Of a stretch of 64,000 nucleotides of DNA, positions 8,771-18,961 are shown in pieces. Under the pieces are notes generated by a model. It searched no databases. It saw only the letters and a list, made by a program, of their open reading frames with translations, and had not been told where the DNA came from. The translations under genes and the position numbers were made by a program. The DNA comes from Dechloromonas sp. HYN0024 (lineage in GTDB: Bacteria > Pseudomonadota > Gammaproteobacteria > Burkholderiales > Rhodocyclaceae): positions 1,630,501 through 1,694,500 of the forward strand of contig NZ_CP031842.1 in assembly GCF_003441615.1 (NCBI RefSeq). The letters are read 5' to 3'. Each line of letters begins with the position of its first letter. Position 1 is the stretch's first letter.

Positions 8771-10303
8771 ATGTCGGCTACACCGCTTGCCAAAGCACGC
8801 GCCAAGAAAGCGCAGGAGACCGCACTGCCCCCGGAGGCTTATCGACAGGCAGTCGACCAGGCCGACCTGGCGATTTCGATCACCGACACCAAGGCCAACA
8901 TCCTGTTTGCCAACGAGGCTTTTACCCGAGTTACCGGCTATGGCAAGGACGAGATTGTCGGCAAGAACGAGGCCGAACTGTCCAATCACACCACACCACC
9001 CGAGCTATACAAGACCATGTGGACTGAACTTTCAGCCCAGAAACCATGGACCGGGAAACTGCTCAACAAGCGCAAGGATGGCAGTCTTTATCTGGCCGAA
9101 CTGGATATTTCACCGGTCATCGACCGCAGCGGCAAGACCACCCATTTTGTCGGCATGCATCGTGACATTACCGAGATGCATCGCCTCGAACGCCTGGTCC
9201 GCAACCAGAAACATCTGATCGAATCGGTGGTCGATGCCGCGCCGATGGCGTTCGCCCTGCTCGATCCGACCGGCCGGGTGGTTCTCGACAACCAGGAATA
9301 CAAGAAACTGGTCACCGACCTGCGGCTCAAGGAGCCTGCCCACACCGTCCTCGACAACCTGTTGCCGACCTGGCGTGAAATCCTCGCCGAGCACCCTCAG
9401 GATTGCCTGCTCAACCAGCGCGAGGCCCGTATTGACCGGGCGGCTGGCCGGCCGCGCTGGCTGTCGGTCACTTCCTCGATCATCGACATGCACAGCGATT
9501 GCGCCGACAGCTATTTCTGCGCCGCCGGACAGCCCGGCCTGCTCGTCGTCATGACCGACATCACCAATCTGCGCGACGAGCAGGAACGGGCCCGCGCCTC
9601 GGCATTACAGGCGGTGCTGGCCGAGGAGGAGCGTACGGCAGCGATTCGCGAAGGTCTGTCGGCGGCGATCTTCCGCCTCGAAGAGCCGATGAACGTCATG
9701 CTGTCAGCCATTTCCGTCCTCCAGCGCCGCGACCCGGCCAGTGCGGCGATGCTCCAGGAAGCACTGAGCGGCAGCCGCGAGCATCTCGAAACATTGCGCC
9801 AGGTGATCCCGCAAAGTCCGCAGGAGATCATCGTCAGCGTCAACATCAATGAAATCCTGCGCGATGTGCTCGAAGTCAGCACTCCTCGCCTGCTCTCCGC
9901 CGGCATCGTCGTCGACTGGCAACCGGCATCGACCCTGCCGCCCCTGCTCGGCCGTCCGCTGCAACTGCGCATGCTGTTCAAGGCCCTGGTGGACAACGCT
10001 ATCGAGGCGATGAACATCAAGGGCTGGAAGCGCCGCGAACTGTCGCTGACCAGTGCCCTGAAAGACGACTGCATCGTCATCGCCGTACTCGATAGTGGCC
10101 CCGGCATCCCGCACGAATGGCGACACAAGGCCTTCGAGCCGTTCTTCACGGTCAAGGGCGGCTGTGGCAAACATATTGGTACCGGCCTCTCGCGCGTCCA
10201 GCAGGTGGTGGCCGACCATGGCGGCATCATCGATCTCGACGAAAGCCCGGGCGGTGGTTGTGCCGCCATTGTCGAATTCCGCGTCGACGGCGACCCGATC
10301 TGA
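8771..10303 (+). CDS. nifL: NifL, redox- and nitrogen-responsive anti-activator of NifA
   Basis: NifL binds and inhibits NifA when oxygen or fixed nitrogen is present. The 510-residue product has a first PAS domain (about 25-140, with GYGKDEIVGKNEAEL, expected to hold FAD), a second PAS-like domain (about 150-275), a helical linker, and a C-terminal GHKL ATPase-like domain (DNAIEAM, DSGPGIP, GTGLSRVQQVV). The H-box position reads IFRLEEP, so there is no phosphoacceptor His, in keeping with NifL acting by protein contact and not by phosphotransfer. AGGAG precedes the ATG by 8 bases. Confidence 0.95.
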   Translation: MSATPLAKARAKKAQETALPPEAYRQAVDQADLAISITDTKANILFANEAFTRVTGYGKDEIVGKNEAELSNHTTPPELYKTMWTELSAQKPWTGKLLNKRKDGSLYLAELDISPVIDRSGKTTHFVGMHRDITEMHRLERLVRNQKHLIESVVDAAPMAFALLDPTGRVVLDNQEYKKLVTDLRLKEPAHTVLDNLLPTWREILAEHPQDCLLNQREARIDRAAGRPRWLSVTSSIIDMHSDCADSYFCAAGQPGLLVVMTDITNLRDEQERARASALQAVLAEEERTAAIREGLSAAIFRLEEPMNVMLSAISVLQRRDPASAAMLQEALSGSREHLETLRQVIPQSPQEIIVSVNINEILRDVLEVSTPRLLSAGIVVDWQPASTLPPLLGRPLQLRMLFKALVDNAIEAMNIKGWKRRELSLTSALKDDCIVIAVLDSGPGIPHEWRHKAFEPFFTVKGGCGKHIGTGLSRVQQVVADHGGIIDLDESPGGGCAAIVEFRVDGDPI

Positions 10304-10317
10304 GAATAACGAACAGC

Positions 10318-11934
10318 ATGCACGAACACACCATTCACCCCCTTAACGACGAGTGCCTGCCGGCAGGCGGATTCTGCCGAACGCACGAGTTGAACATCCA
10401 GCTACTGGCGGCACTCTATGCCGTCAGCCGGGTGCTCAGCCGTTCGCTCGACTTCAATGAAACCCTGCGCGATGTCCTGCGCGTCCTGCACGACGAGGCT
10501 GGTCTGTCCCGTGGCCTGATCAGTGTGCTCGACCCGGACAGCGGCAAACTCAACATCCACACCATCTACACCCCGGAAGGCCCGATTCTCGACGACAACC
10601 AGTACGGTCCGGGCGAAGGCATCATCGGGCTGGTGCTGGAAAGACCACGCACCATCAAGCTGGCACATGGCAGCGACGAACCTCATTTCCTCAACCGCAA
10701 CGGGGTCTATCAGGCTGACCTGCCCTTCATTGCCGTGCCGATCAAGGTCGGCGGCGACCTCAAGGGCGTTCTCGCCGTCCAGCCGGAAGCCCCTGAGGAT
10801 GGCCTGCTCGATGAGCGTGCCCAGTTTGTCGAAATGGTCGCCAACCTGATCGGCCAGAGCCTCAACCTGGCCATGTCAATCGCTCAGGAAAAATCATCCC
10901 TGCTCGAAGAGCGCGACCTCTTGCGCCGCACCGTCCGCCACCAGTTCGGCTTTGACAGCATGGTCGGCCGTTCGGCGGTGATGCGTCGGGTTTTCGATCA
11001 GGCACGCATGGTCGCCAAATGGAACACCACCGTGCTGATCCGCGGCGAAACCGGGACCGGCAAGGAACTGATCGCCAATGCCATCCATTACAACTCGCCA
11101 CGCGCCCGCAACGCGCTGGTCAAACTCAATTGCGCCGCGTTGCCGGAAAACCTCCTCGAATCCGAACTATTCGGCCATGAGCGCGGCGCCTTCACCGGCG
11201 CTGTCGAATCGCGCAAGGGCCGCTTCGAGCAGGCGCACGGGGGCACGCTCTTCCTCGATGAAATCGGCGAAGTGTCGCCCGCCTTCCAGGCCAAGATGCT
11301 GCGCATCCTGCAGGAAGGGGAATTCGAGCGGGTCGGCGGCAGCAAGACCATCAAGGTCGATGTCCGCATCATCGCAGCGACCCATCGCGACCTCGAAACC
11401 GCTGTCGAAATGGGCGATTTCCGCGAAGACCTTTTCTACCGGCTCAACGTCATGCCGCTCTTCCTGCCGCCGCTGCGCGAACGTATCGAGGACATCCCGG
11501 AAATAGCCCGCCACCTGCTGACCAAGATTGGCAACGATCAGAAGCGCCGGCTCAAGCTGACCGACATGGCCAATCGCCGGCTGGCCAGCCACGAATGGCC
11601 GGGCAATGTACGCGAACTGGAAAACTGCCTGGAACGTGCGGCGGTACTTTCCGAAGACGGCAATATCGACGTCGATCTGATCCGCTTCCCGAGTGCCCGC
11701 GAACGCAGCAGCCCGCGCCCCTTGCGCACCGTGTCACCGATGGCCAGCCCAAGCGCCGGCGGGGGATCCGAGATCGATATCGACGATCCCAACCTGTCGG
11801 AAAAGGAGCGCGTCATTGCCGCCCTGGAGCATGCCGGCTGGGTGCAGGCCAAGGCTGCCCGCATTCTCGGCATGACACCTCGCCAGATTGCCTACCGTAT
11901 CCAGACACTGAATATCGAGGTCAAGCAATTCTAG
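10318..11934 (+). CDS. nifA: NifA, sigma-54-dependent activator of nif genes
   Basis: The 538-residue product has an N-terminal GAF domain (about 30-180), an AAA+ domain with Walker A GETGTGKE (243-250), the sigma-54 contact loop GAFTGA (290-295) and Walker B LFLDEIGE (311-318), and a C-terminal Fis-type helix-turn-helix (about 495-530). The linker before the HTH lacks the C-X4-C pair of oxygen-sensitive NifA proteins, as expected when NifL does the sensing. I chose the ATG at 10318, 14 bp after nifL; a longer in-frame reading overlaps nifL and is out of character. Confidence 0.97.
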   Translation: MHEHTIHPLNDECLPAGGFCRTHELNIQLLAALYAVSRVLSRSLDFNETLRDVLRVLHDEAGLSRGLISVLDPDSGKLNIHTIYTPEGPILDDNQYGPGEGIIGLVLERPRTIKLAHGSDEPHFLNRNGVYQADLPFIAVPIKVGGDLKGVLAVQPEAPEDGLLDERAQFVEMVANLIGQSLNLAMSIAQEKSSLLEERDLLRRTVRHQFGFDSMVGRSAVMRRVFDQARMVAKWNTTVLIRGETGTGKELIANAIHYNSPRARNALVKLNCAALPENLLESELFGHERGAFTGAVESRKGRFEQAHGGTLFLDEIGEVSPAFQAKMLRILQEGEFERVGGSKTIKVDVRIIAATHRDLETAVEMGDFREDLFYRLNVMPLFLPPLRERIEDIPEIARHLLTKIGNDQKRRLKLTDMANRRLASHEWPGNVRELENCLERAAVLSEDGNIDVDLIRFPSARERSSPRPLRTVSPMASPSAGGGSEIDIDDPNLSEKERVIAALEHAGWVQAKAARILGMTPRQIAYRIQTLNIEVKQF

Positions 11935-12088
11935 TGTGGTGCGGCACACTGGCATCCGCTACCAAAATGCGCTTCAGGGTCGCATTCCTTGTCGCAGAGG
12001 TGTAAGTTTGATGGATTGAACCGACCCGACCGCAGTACGCTGAACGGCAACCTCGACCACAGGCCCCATGGCGTGCGAAAGATGATCC

Positions 12089-12826
12089 ATGAAACAATCC
12101 GCTGAACGTATCGCGCCGCCCTTTCCTCTTGGCAGCTCGGCGCACTTTGCCGGCCATCCGGAACTACCCGACTACCTCGAAAAGAACTACTGGTGGGCCT
12201 ACCTGCATCCGGCCGCCGTGCGCTTCTTTGATCGCCCGTGGATGGTTAATCTGATTCTCTGGGGCAACTTCAAGCGGCTGCGCGACCTCGCCCTGGCTGA
12301 ACTGGACACCCCGATTGACCAGAATGTTCTCCAGATTGCCTGCGTCTACGGCGATTTCACGCCGCGCCTGCTCACCGCCCTCGCTCCCGGCGGCACACTT
12401 GATGTCGTCGACGTGGCCCCCATCCAGATCGACAACCTGCGCGCCAAGTTGCAGCCCGACGCGCCGGTTCGCCTGCACCGCCAGGATGCCAGTTGCCTGC
12501 ATTTTCCCGATGAATCGTTCGAGGCCGTGGTGCTCTTTTTCCTTCTCCACGAGCAGCCCGAGGCGGTGCGCCGCGCCACACTGGCGGAAGCCCTGCGGGT
12601 CACCAGACCGGGCGGTCGCGTGATCATTGTCGACTATCACCAACCTCGCCGCCGCAACCCGCTGCGCTACGTGATGGCGCCGATTCTCAAACATCTGGAG
12701 CCATTCGCCATGGATCTCTGGCACAACGAGATCGGCAGCTACCTGCCAGCCAGCCGACCCCTTTCATCCTTGACCAAGGAAACCTGCTTTGGCAGTCTCT
12801 ATCAAAAGGTCGTGATAAGCCGCTAG
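12089..12826 (+). CDS. rquA: SAM-dependent methyltransferase-fold protein, probably RquA (rhodoquinone synthesis)
   Basis: The 245-residue product has a class I methyltransferase fold with an atypical motif I, LQIACVYGDFTPRL (about 86-99), and upstream YWWAYLHPAAVRFFDRPW (about 35-52). These features, with FFLLHEQPEAVRRATLAEALR and PGGRVIIVDYH, fit my knowledge of RquA, which converts ubiquinone to rhodoquinone for low-potential anaerobic respiration. A generic UbiE-like methyltransferase is the alternative. It stands alone 154 bp after nifA; I see no convincing nif promoter or FNR site before it. Confidence 0.7.
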   Translation: MKQSAERIAPPFPLGSSAHFAGHPELPDYLEKNYWWAYLHPAAVRFFDRPWMVNLILWGNFKRLRDLALAELDTPIDQNVLQIACVYGDFTPRLLTALAPGGTLDVVDVAPIQIDNLRAKLQPDAPVRLHRQDASCLHFPDESFEAVVLFFLLHEQPEAVRRATLAEALRVTRPGGRVIIVDYHQPRRRNPLRYVMAPILKHLEPFAMDLWHNEIGSYLPASRPLSSLTKETCFGSLYQKVVISR

Positions 12827-13091
12827 GCCGGGATATTGGCCGCCCCGGAGCGAGTTGACGGCCTTACCTTGGGCACCGGGCAACAGATGGCTGGATGGAT
12901 CGGATTGACTGGGAAACACGCCTGGAAATGTGGACTCAGGTGGTATTGACCATCGGTTGCGGGACACGCGCCATCGCTAGAATGGCTGTCGGGGTGAGCC
13001 GTCTAACGCATCTGGCGCTTCGCGACGAGCCGGGGTCTCAGGCCGAAGGCAGCTGGCGGCTCGGTGGTTGAACCCTCCGCACCCCCGAACT

Positions 13092-13107
13092 TGTCGCAAA
13101 CACGACA
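13092..13107 (+). promoter_or_regulatory. NifA upstream activator sequence for the fdx-nifZ-nifF operon
   Basis: TGTCGCAAACACGACA is a perfect TGT-N10-ACA site, centred about 77 bp before the predicted start at 13176. The remaining intergenic DNA from 12827 shows no gene. Confidence 0.88.
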
Positions 13108-13149
13108 ATACAAGACATCCCAAGTCATTGATTTAACTGGCTTGAACGC

Positions 13150-13164
13150 TGGCACTCCCCTTGC
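13150..13164 (+). promoter_or_regulatory. sigma-54 promoter of the fdx-nifZ-nifF operon
   Basis: TGGCACTCCCCTTGC is a near-perfect consensus -24/-12 element. Predicted start near 13176, 19 bases before the ferredoxin ATG. Confidence 0.92.
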
Positions 13165-13194
13165 AATAGCAAAGCTATCTACAAGGAGAGCCCG

Positions 13195-13524
13195 ATGCCT
13201 AAACCGAAAAAACACGTCCTCGTCTGTGTACAGGGCCGCCCCGCCGGACACCCCCGCGGCTCCTGCCAGGAAAAAGCCTGCGGCCAGACCTGGCAGGCCT
13301 TTTCGGATGAGTTCACCGCCCGCAACCTGTGGGCCTCGGGCTTCCAGCTGACCAATACCGGCTGCCTCGGCCCCTGCCACCTTGGCCCGAGTGTGCTGGT
13401 GTACCCGGAAGGCATCATGTACACCGGCGTCAAGCCGGAAGACGTCGGCGCCATCATCGATGAGCACCTGCTGTTCGATCAACCGGTGGCCCGCCTGCTG
13501 GCACCTGCCGATGTCTGGGCCTGA
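13195..13524 (+). CDS. thioredoxin-like [2Fe-2S] ferredoxin, nif-associated
   Basis: A 109-residue protein of the thioredoxin-like [2Fe-2S] ferredoxin family, with likely ligands in HVLVCVQG (Cys11), SCQEKACG and NTGCLGPCHLGP. In several diazotrophs such ferredoxins sit in nif clusters; a protective or electron-carrier role is possible, but it is not established here. It has a strong AAGGAG site and heads the NifA/sigma-54 operon. Confidence 0.88.
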   Translation: MPKPKKHVLVCVQGRPAGHPRGSCQEKACGQTWQAFSDEFTARNLWASGFQLTNTGCLGPCHLGPSVLVYPEGIMYTGVKPEDVGAIIDEHLLFDQPVARLLAPADVWA

Positions 13525-13528
13525 CATC

Positions 13529-13798
13529 ATGGAAAAAATTCAATACCAGATCGGCGACATGGTCTTCGCCACCGAAGATATCTTCAACGATGGCGGCATG
13601 CCCGGCATCGACGACGAGGACGGCCTGATCGTCCCAACCGGCATGCGCGGCGTGGTGATCCATTTTGGTGTGGCTGAGCTCGACGAAACACGGGAAATTT
13701 ACCTGGTTCAGTTCGAAAACGGTCCGGACGGCAGCCTGGGAGCCCCGGTTGGCTGCCTGCCGGAAGAGCTGACGCAGGAAGAATCCGTCATCGCCTGA
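13529..13798 (+). CDS. nifZ: NifZ domain protein
   Basis: An 89-residue protein with the NifZ-type pattern GDMVFATEDIFNDGGMPG near the start, LIVPTGMRGVVIHFG in the middle and IYLVQFENG after it. NifZ helps mature the MoFe protein P-clusters in Azotobacter and Klebsiella. The ATG is 4 bp after the ferredoxin stop. It is shorter than the ~150-residue A. vinelandii NifZ but contains the core domain. Confidence 0.82.
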   Translation: MEKIQYQIGDMVFATEDIFNDGGMPGIDDEDGLIVPTGMRGVVIHFGVAELDETREIYLVQFENGPDGSLGAPVGCLPEELTQEESVIA

Positions 13799-13807
13799 GG
13801 AACAGTC

Positions 13808-14337
13808 ATGGCTAAAATCGGAATCTTCTTCGGCACAGATACCGGACGCACCCGGCTGATCGCCAAGCAGATCGCCAAAAAACTCGGCGACGCTGCCGAT
13901 CCACCGGTCAATATCGGGCGGACGACGCTCTCCGGCTTTCTTGCCTACGATGCGCTGATCCTCGGCAGCCCGACGCTCGGTGATGGCGAATTGCCCGGAC
14001 AGTCGGTCGGCCTCAGTCAGCCCAGCTGGGAGGAGTTCCTGCCGCAATTGGCAGAGTCCGATCTGTCCGGCAAGGTCATCGCCATTTTTGGTCTTGGCGA
14101 CCAGAAGAAATATCCGGATGAATTCGTCGATGCCATCGGCCTCATCCACGATGCGCTGGTCAGTCGCGGCGCCCGTGTGGTCGGCCGCTGGCCAATAGCC
14201 GGTTATGAATTCGCCGGCTCGCAGGCGGTCGATGGCGACGAATTTCTCGGCCTGCCCATCGACCAGATCAACCAGCCGGTCCTCACCGAAGCGCGCATCG
14301 ACGGCTGGCTGGCACAAATCGAAGCGGAGCTAATGCC

Positions 14338-14341
<4 letters not shown>
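13808..14341 (+). CDS. nifF: NifF, nitrogenase-linked flavodoxin
   Basis: A 177-residue long-chain flavodoxin that carries electrons to the nitrogenase Fe protein. The FMN phosphate loop is GTDTGRTRLIA (residues 9-19), followed by LILGSPTLGDGELPG and FGLGDQKKYPDEFVDAIG. Context in the NifA-controlled operon supports nifF over a housekeeping flavodoxin. Confidence 0.92.
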
Positions 14342-15796
<1,455 letters not shown>

Positions 15797-15968
15797 GCCG
15801 GGAACCATGACAGCTTGAGCAACAAGGGTTGAATGGCGGCTGGGTGCCATTCACAGTCAGCAGTGACAAAGCCAACGCCATGGCGCTAATCCAAGCCAAA
15901 GCGGCCTTTCGGTTTACCATACCCCCATCAAGTTTAAAGAAAGGTGCAGGGCACCGTGTGTCCGCTAT

Positions 15969-17276
15969 ATGGGCAGTAGTTTAATGTTGGTCATAGTCGC
16001 TCTTGTACTAGTTGTCCTGAACGGCTTTTTTGTTGCCGCAGAATTCGGTCTTGTAAAACTCCGACAAAGTCGAGTGAAGGCCATTGCAAAGACATACGGC
16101 TGGCGCGGCCGCATTCTGGCCAAGGTTCATCAGGACCTTGAAGCCTACCTCTCTGCCTGTCAGCTTGGAATTACGCTTGCATCACTTGGTTTGGGCTGGG
16201 TAGGCGAACCGGCGTTCGCAGATTTGCTGCGCCCCTTCCTCACTGCGATAGGTGTCGCAGGAGAGGAATTGGTTCACGGCATTGCCTTTGCCATTGCCTT
16301 CTTCATTATTTCCTACCTGCACATCGTCGTCGGTGAACTTGCACCGAAATCCATGGCCATCCGCATTACCGAGAAAGTTGGACTTTGGACGGCGCCCGGA
16401 CTCTATGCCTTTTACTGGGCTATGTATCCAGCAATCTGGGTGCTGAACCACAGCGCCAACTGGGTTCTGCGCAAGGTCAATCTGGATGTTCATACCGGCC
16501 ACGACAGCCACTACTCGGCCGAGGAGTTAAAGGTCATTCTCCGCTCATCAAGGGCAGACGCTGACTTCACTGGGGATGAGTGGAGAGTCTTGGCACAGGC
16601 GCTCGATTTCCGAGACCTGGAGGTAGCCGATTTAATGCGGCCATTCAATGAAGCCGTTCCGCTATCGGAAATGGATGACATTGAGACAAGTCTGGAGAGG
16701 ATTGTTCAGCATCGCTTCAGCCGCTATCCATACCTGGCAGAAGACGGTCACGCCAAAGGTGTTGTCCATCTGAAAGACATTTTCATCGCGCTGCGAAAGA
16801 ACCCTGAACTCGATACGCTTGAGAATTTGGTTCGGCCGGTTGTCGTTGTCACACCGAGTCTTTCTGCCACAGAGCTTTTCCGCCGATTTCGTCTGGGCGC
16901 ACCACATTTCGCCGTGGTTGCGTACAACGATGGTCAGCCGATTGGCTTCATCACGCTAGATAACTTGCTTGGGGCTTTGGTTGGTGAGATTCGTGACGAG
17001 TTTCGCCAGTCACATAATGAGTGGTCAAAGCTGGATGATGGCTCGCTAATTGGAAAGGGTAGTCTGCCTATCTTCACTTTGGAACGTGCATTAGGCATTG
17101 ATATTGATGAGGCCGGAGTGGACTCGGTGGGAGGACTGATCTTGCAGCAGCTAGGCGATCTACCCGAAGAGGGGCAACGCATATCGTTTCCGCAGTTCGA
17201 CGCAGTGGTAAAGAAAATGACTGGCCCACGGATTGTACTGGTGCGAATTATTCCAAAGACTGAGATGGCTCTTTAG
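15969..17276 (+). CDS. CNNM/CBS-type membrane protein (hemolysin C-like, CorC family)
   Basis: A 435-residue protein with an N-terminal CNNM/DUF21 membrane domain (about 1-190; four hydrophobic helices, LNGFFVAAEFGLVKLRQSR), two CBS domains (about 215-330, LMRPFNEAVPLSEM and PIGFITLDNLLGALVGEI) and a C-terminal CorC_HlyC domain. Such proteins are tied to Mg2+/Co2+ export or homeostasis. The codons are visibly richer in A/T than those of its neighbours, which may mean later acquisition. The start could also be the ATG at 15984; no clear ribosome site separates them. Confidence 0.88.
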   Translation: MGSSLMLVIVALVLVVLNGFFVAAEFGLVKLRQSRVKAIAKTYGWRGRILAKVHQDLEAYLSACQLGITLASLGLGWVGEPAFADLLRPFLTAIGVAGEELVHGIAFAIAFFIISYLHIVVGELAPKSMAIRITEKVGLWTAPGLYAFYWAMYPAIWVLNHSANWVLRKVNLDVHTGHDSHYSAEELKVILRSSRADADFTGDEWRVLAQALDFRDLEVADLMRPFNEAVPLSEMDDIETSLERIVQHRFSRYPYLAEDGHAKGVVHLKDIFIALRKNPELDTLENLVRPVVVVTPSLSATELFRRFRLGAPHFAVVAYNDGQPIGFITLDNLLGALVGEIRDEFRQSHNEWSKLDDGSLIGKGSLPIFTLERALGIDIDEAGVDSVGGLILQQLGDLPEEGQRISFPQFDAVVKKMTGPRIVLVRIIPKTEMAL

Positions 17277-17384
17277 CTCTCTGGATGTCCGCAACCTGAG
17301 CATGTCCGGACACAATATAAGTCGCGATTTGGATGAGACGACTGGCAGTTGATGCCCGATGTCTGCTTGACGGTCCGCGACGAT

Positions 17385-17474
17385 TTATTTACCCAGAATA
17401 TCCCTGAGCAGCACGATGAATGCGGCGAAAATCGCCAATCCGGCAGGTATGAACGCAATAAGAAGTTCCAGCAT
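17385..17474 (-). CDS. possible 29-residue hydrophobic membrane peptide
   Basis: An ATG at 17474 opens a 29-codon frame reading MLELLIAFIPAG then LAIFAAFIVLLRDILGK: one membrane span with a charged C-terminus. AAGG lies 10 bases upstream. It sits in an otherwise empty 294-bp gap between the CNNM gene and a radical-SAM gene. It resembles no small protein I can name; a type I toxin or a subunit-like small membrane protein are options. Confidence 0.4.
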   Translation of the reverse strand: MLELLIAFIPAGLAIFAAFIVLLRDILGK

Positions 17475-17570
17475 TAGACGGATACCTTGTCGGGATTCCA
17501 AGGTAATCAGCATATGCCAATGCCACATTTTTTGTAAATATGGCAAACGTAATAGTCCCTGTCGCCCGGC

Positions 17571-18461
17571 TTAAAGCCCCCTCGCCCATGCCGGACGTAA
17601 ATGTGCAGCCTCGGGCGATGCAATGGCCGAGCGAACCTGCTGCAGCAGTCGCGCCTTATCAGCCCCGAGCGTGCCCTTGAGGACCAGCCAGTTCGACGCG
17701 TGATCACTACGAAAGACCGTCCGTTTTAATTCCAGCGCCGAGAGAAATTGCTCCATCTCGACGAACAATTCATGCTGATTCAACGGCTCCCAACCAGGAA
17801 ATCCGGCGCGAAAGCGTGCTTCGCCCTGGGGAAAGCTGACCACCAGGGTGGCCAGGTACTCAGGCTGCGTTGCATTGGCCAGCCGTGCGGAGTTTTGTGC
17901 ATGCTGCGACGACAGAATCTTGCCGCCCAGACCGTTCAATATCATGACCGAGCGGGTTATACCCGCCGCGCCGAGTTTGCCCAGCGCCTCGCAGGTGGTG
18001 TCAAATGTTTCGCCCTTGTCGACGGAAGTCAGCACCTGATCGTCCCCCGACTCGGCACCGACATAGACCATTTTCAGGCCGGCGGCAGCCAGTTCATTGA
18101 TTTCCGCTTGTGACTTTTTACGCAAATTTCGCGGCAGGCAGTAACTCGAAATCCGCCGAACAGCCGGCATGTAGGTGTGGATGGCTTCAAGGATGCTGAT
18201 CAGGCGACGGGTCGGCAGGACCAGCGCGTCACCGTCAGCCAGAAAGACGCGGCGGATGTCACCGCCATATCGCTGACCGGTCAGGCGAATGCTTTCGAGA
18301 ATCTCATCCTCGCCGCGCGCCAAAAATTTCTTCTGCGGCGCTGTGTACATTTCACAAAATGTGCATTTGTTCCACGAACAGCCGTCGGTAACCGGCAATA
18401 TAAGCGACTCCGCTTCGCTCGGCGGGCGAAAAACCGGCTCGACGTAGCGGATCGGAATCAT
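17571..18461 (-). CDS. radical SAM protein
   Basis: A 296-residue radical SAM enzyme with the 4Fe-4S motif CSWNKCTFC (C-X4-C-X2-C, residues about 28-36) and the glycine-rich VFLADGDALVLP strand. Arg-rich spacing and VGAESGDDQVL follow the classic TIM-barrel pattern. The substrate is unknown. It is related in motif style to the larger B12-binding radical SAM protein at 27986. Its ATG shares one base with the end of the upstream thioesterase gene. Confidence 0.85.
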   Translation of the reverse strand: MIPIRYVEPVFRPPSEAESLILPVTDGCSWNKCTFCEMYTAPQKKFLARGEDEILESIRLTGQRYGGDIRRVFLADGDALVLPTRRLISILEAIHTYMPAVRRISSYCLPRNLRKKSQAEINELAAAGLKMVYVGAESGDDQVLTSVDKGETFDTTCEALGKLGAAGITRSVMILNGLGGKILSSQHAQNSARLANATQPEYLATLVVSFPQGEARFRAGFPGWEPLNQHELFVEMEQFLSALELKRTVFRSDHASNWLVLKGTLGADKARLLQQVRSAIASPEAAHLRPAWARGL

Positions 18462-18886
18462 CAGGCGGCCGCCCTGGCGACAAAGGCTCCCGGCACCGAG
18501 GTCGCCTTGCGGACGCTGTAGTCGAAGAACATGATGCCGTGCTTGCCGCGCGCCACTTCACGGCCACTCGCCTTGTCGCTGAGGCGCCAGACGAGGTCGC
18601 AGCCATATTTGTTGAAATCATTGGCCGCCATTTCGATGACCAGCGTCTCACCATGGAAAGCTTCGGAGCGATACTGCGCCGCGACATCGGCAACCACGAT
18701 ACCCACACCTTCGACATTGAGTTCGGTATAGCCGAGCGATTTGAAGTAGCGAACCCGCGCCTCGGAAACCAGCGAGATCAGTTGGGCATTATCGAGATGA
18801 TTCCCGTAGTTGATATGGCCGATATAGATCGGAATTTCGGTGGAAAACGAAAAGGATTCGGGCAGGTCGATTTTGATGCGCGGCAT
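18461..18886 (-). CDS. 4HBT-type acyl-CoA thioesterase-like protein
   Basis: A 141-residue hotdog-fold protein. The HINYGNHLDNAQLISLVSEAR segment (about 22-42) is the 4-hydroxybenzoyl-CoA thioesterase-type helix, with Asn and His where an Asp catalytic residue is common. I chose the ATG at 18886 because the family starts near MPRIKIDLP; the longer frame upstream lacks similarity. It is followed directly by the radical SAM gene. Confidence 0.8.
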   Translation of the reverse strand: MPRIKIDLPESFSFSTEIPIYIGHINYGNHLDNAQLISLVSEARVRYFKSLGYTELNVEGVGIVVADVAAQYRSEAFHGETLVIEMAANDFNKYGCDLVWRLSDKASGREVARGKHGIMFFDYSVRKATSVPGAFVARAAA

Positions 18887-18961
18887 GGTGCGTATGGATT
18901 CGTTGGCAAAGACACATTTTAGGGGTTGCGACGTAAAATCGGGAAAACACGGGAGTCTTTC

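Noticed and set aside
10117..10317. N-terminal extension of NifA
   Set aside because: It overlaps nifL and reads as Arg-rich noise; the ATG at 10318 fits NifA length and GAF start.
12005..12024. TTTGATGGATTGAA as an FNR box before the rquA-like gene
   Set aside because: The second half does not match ATCAA; too weak to call.
13382..13528. N-terminal extension of the nifZ gene
   Set aside because: It overlaps the ferredoxin gene out of frame and has Ser/Cys-rich noise; the ATG at 13529 starts the NifZ core.
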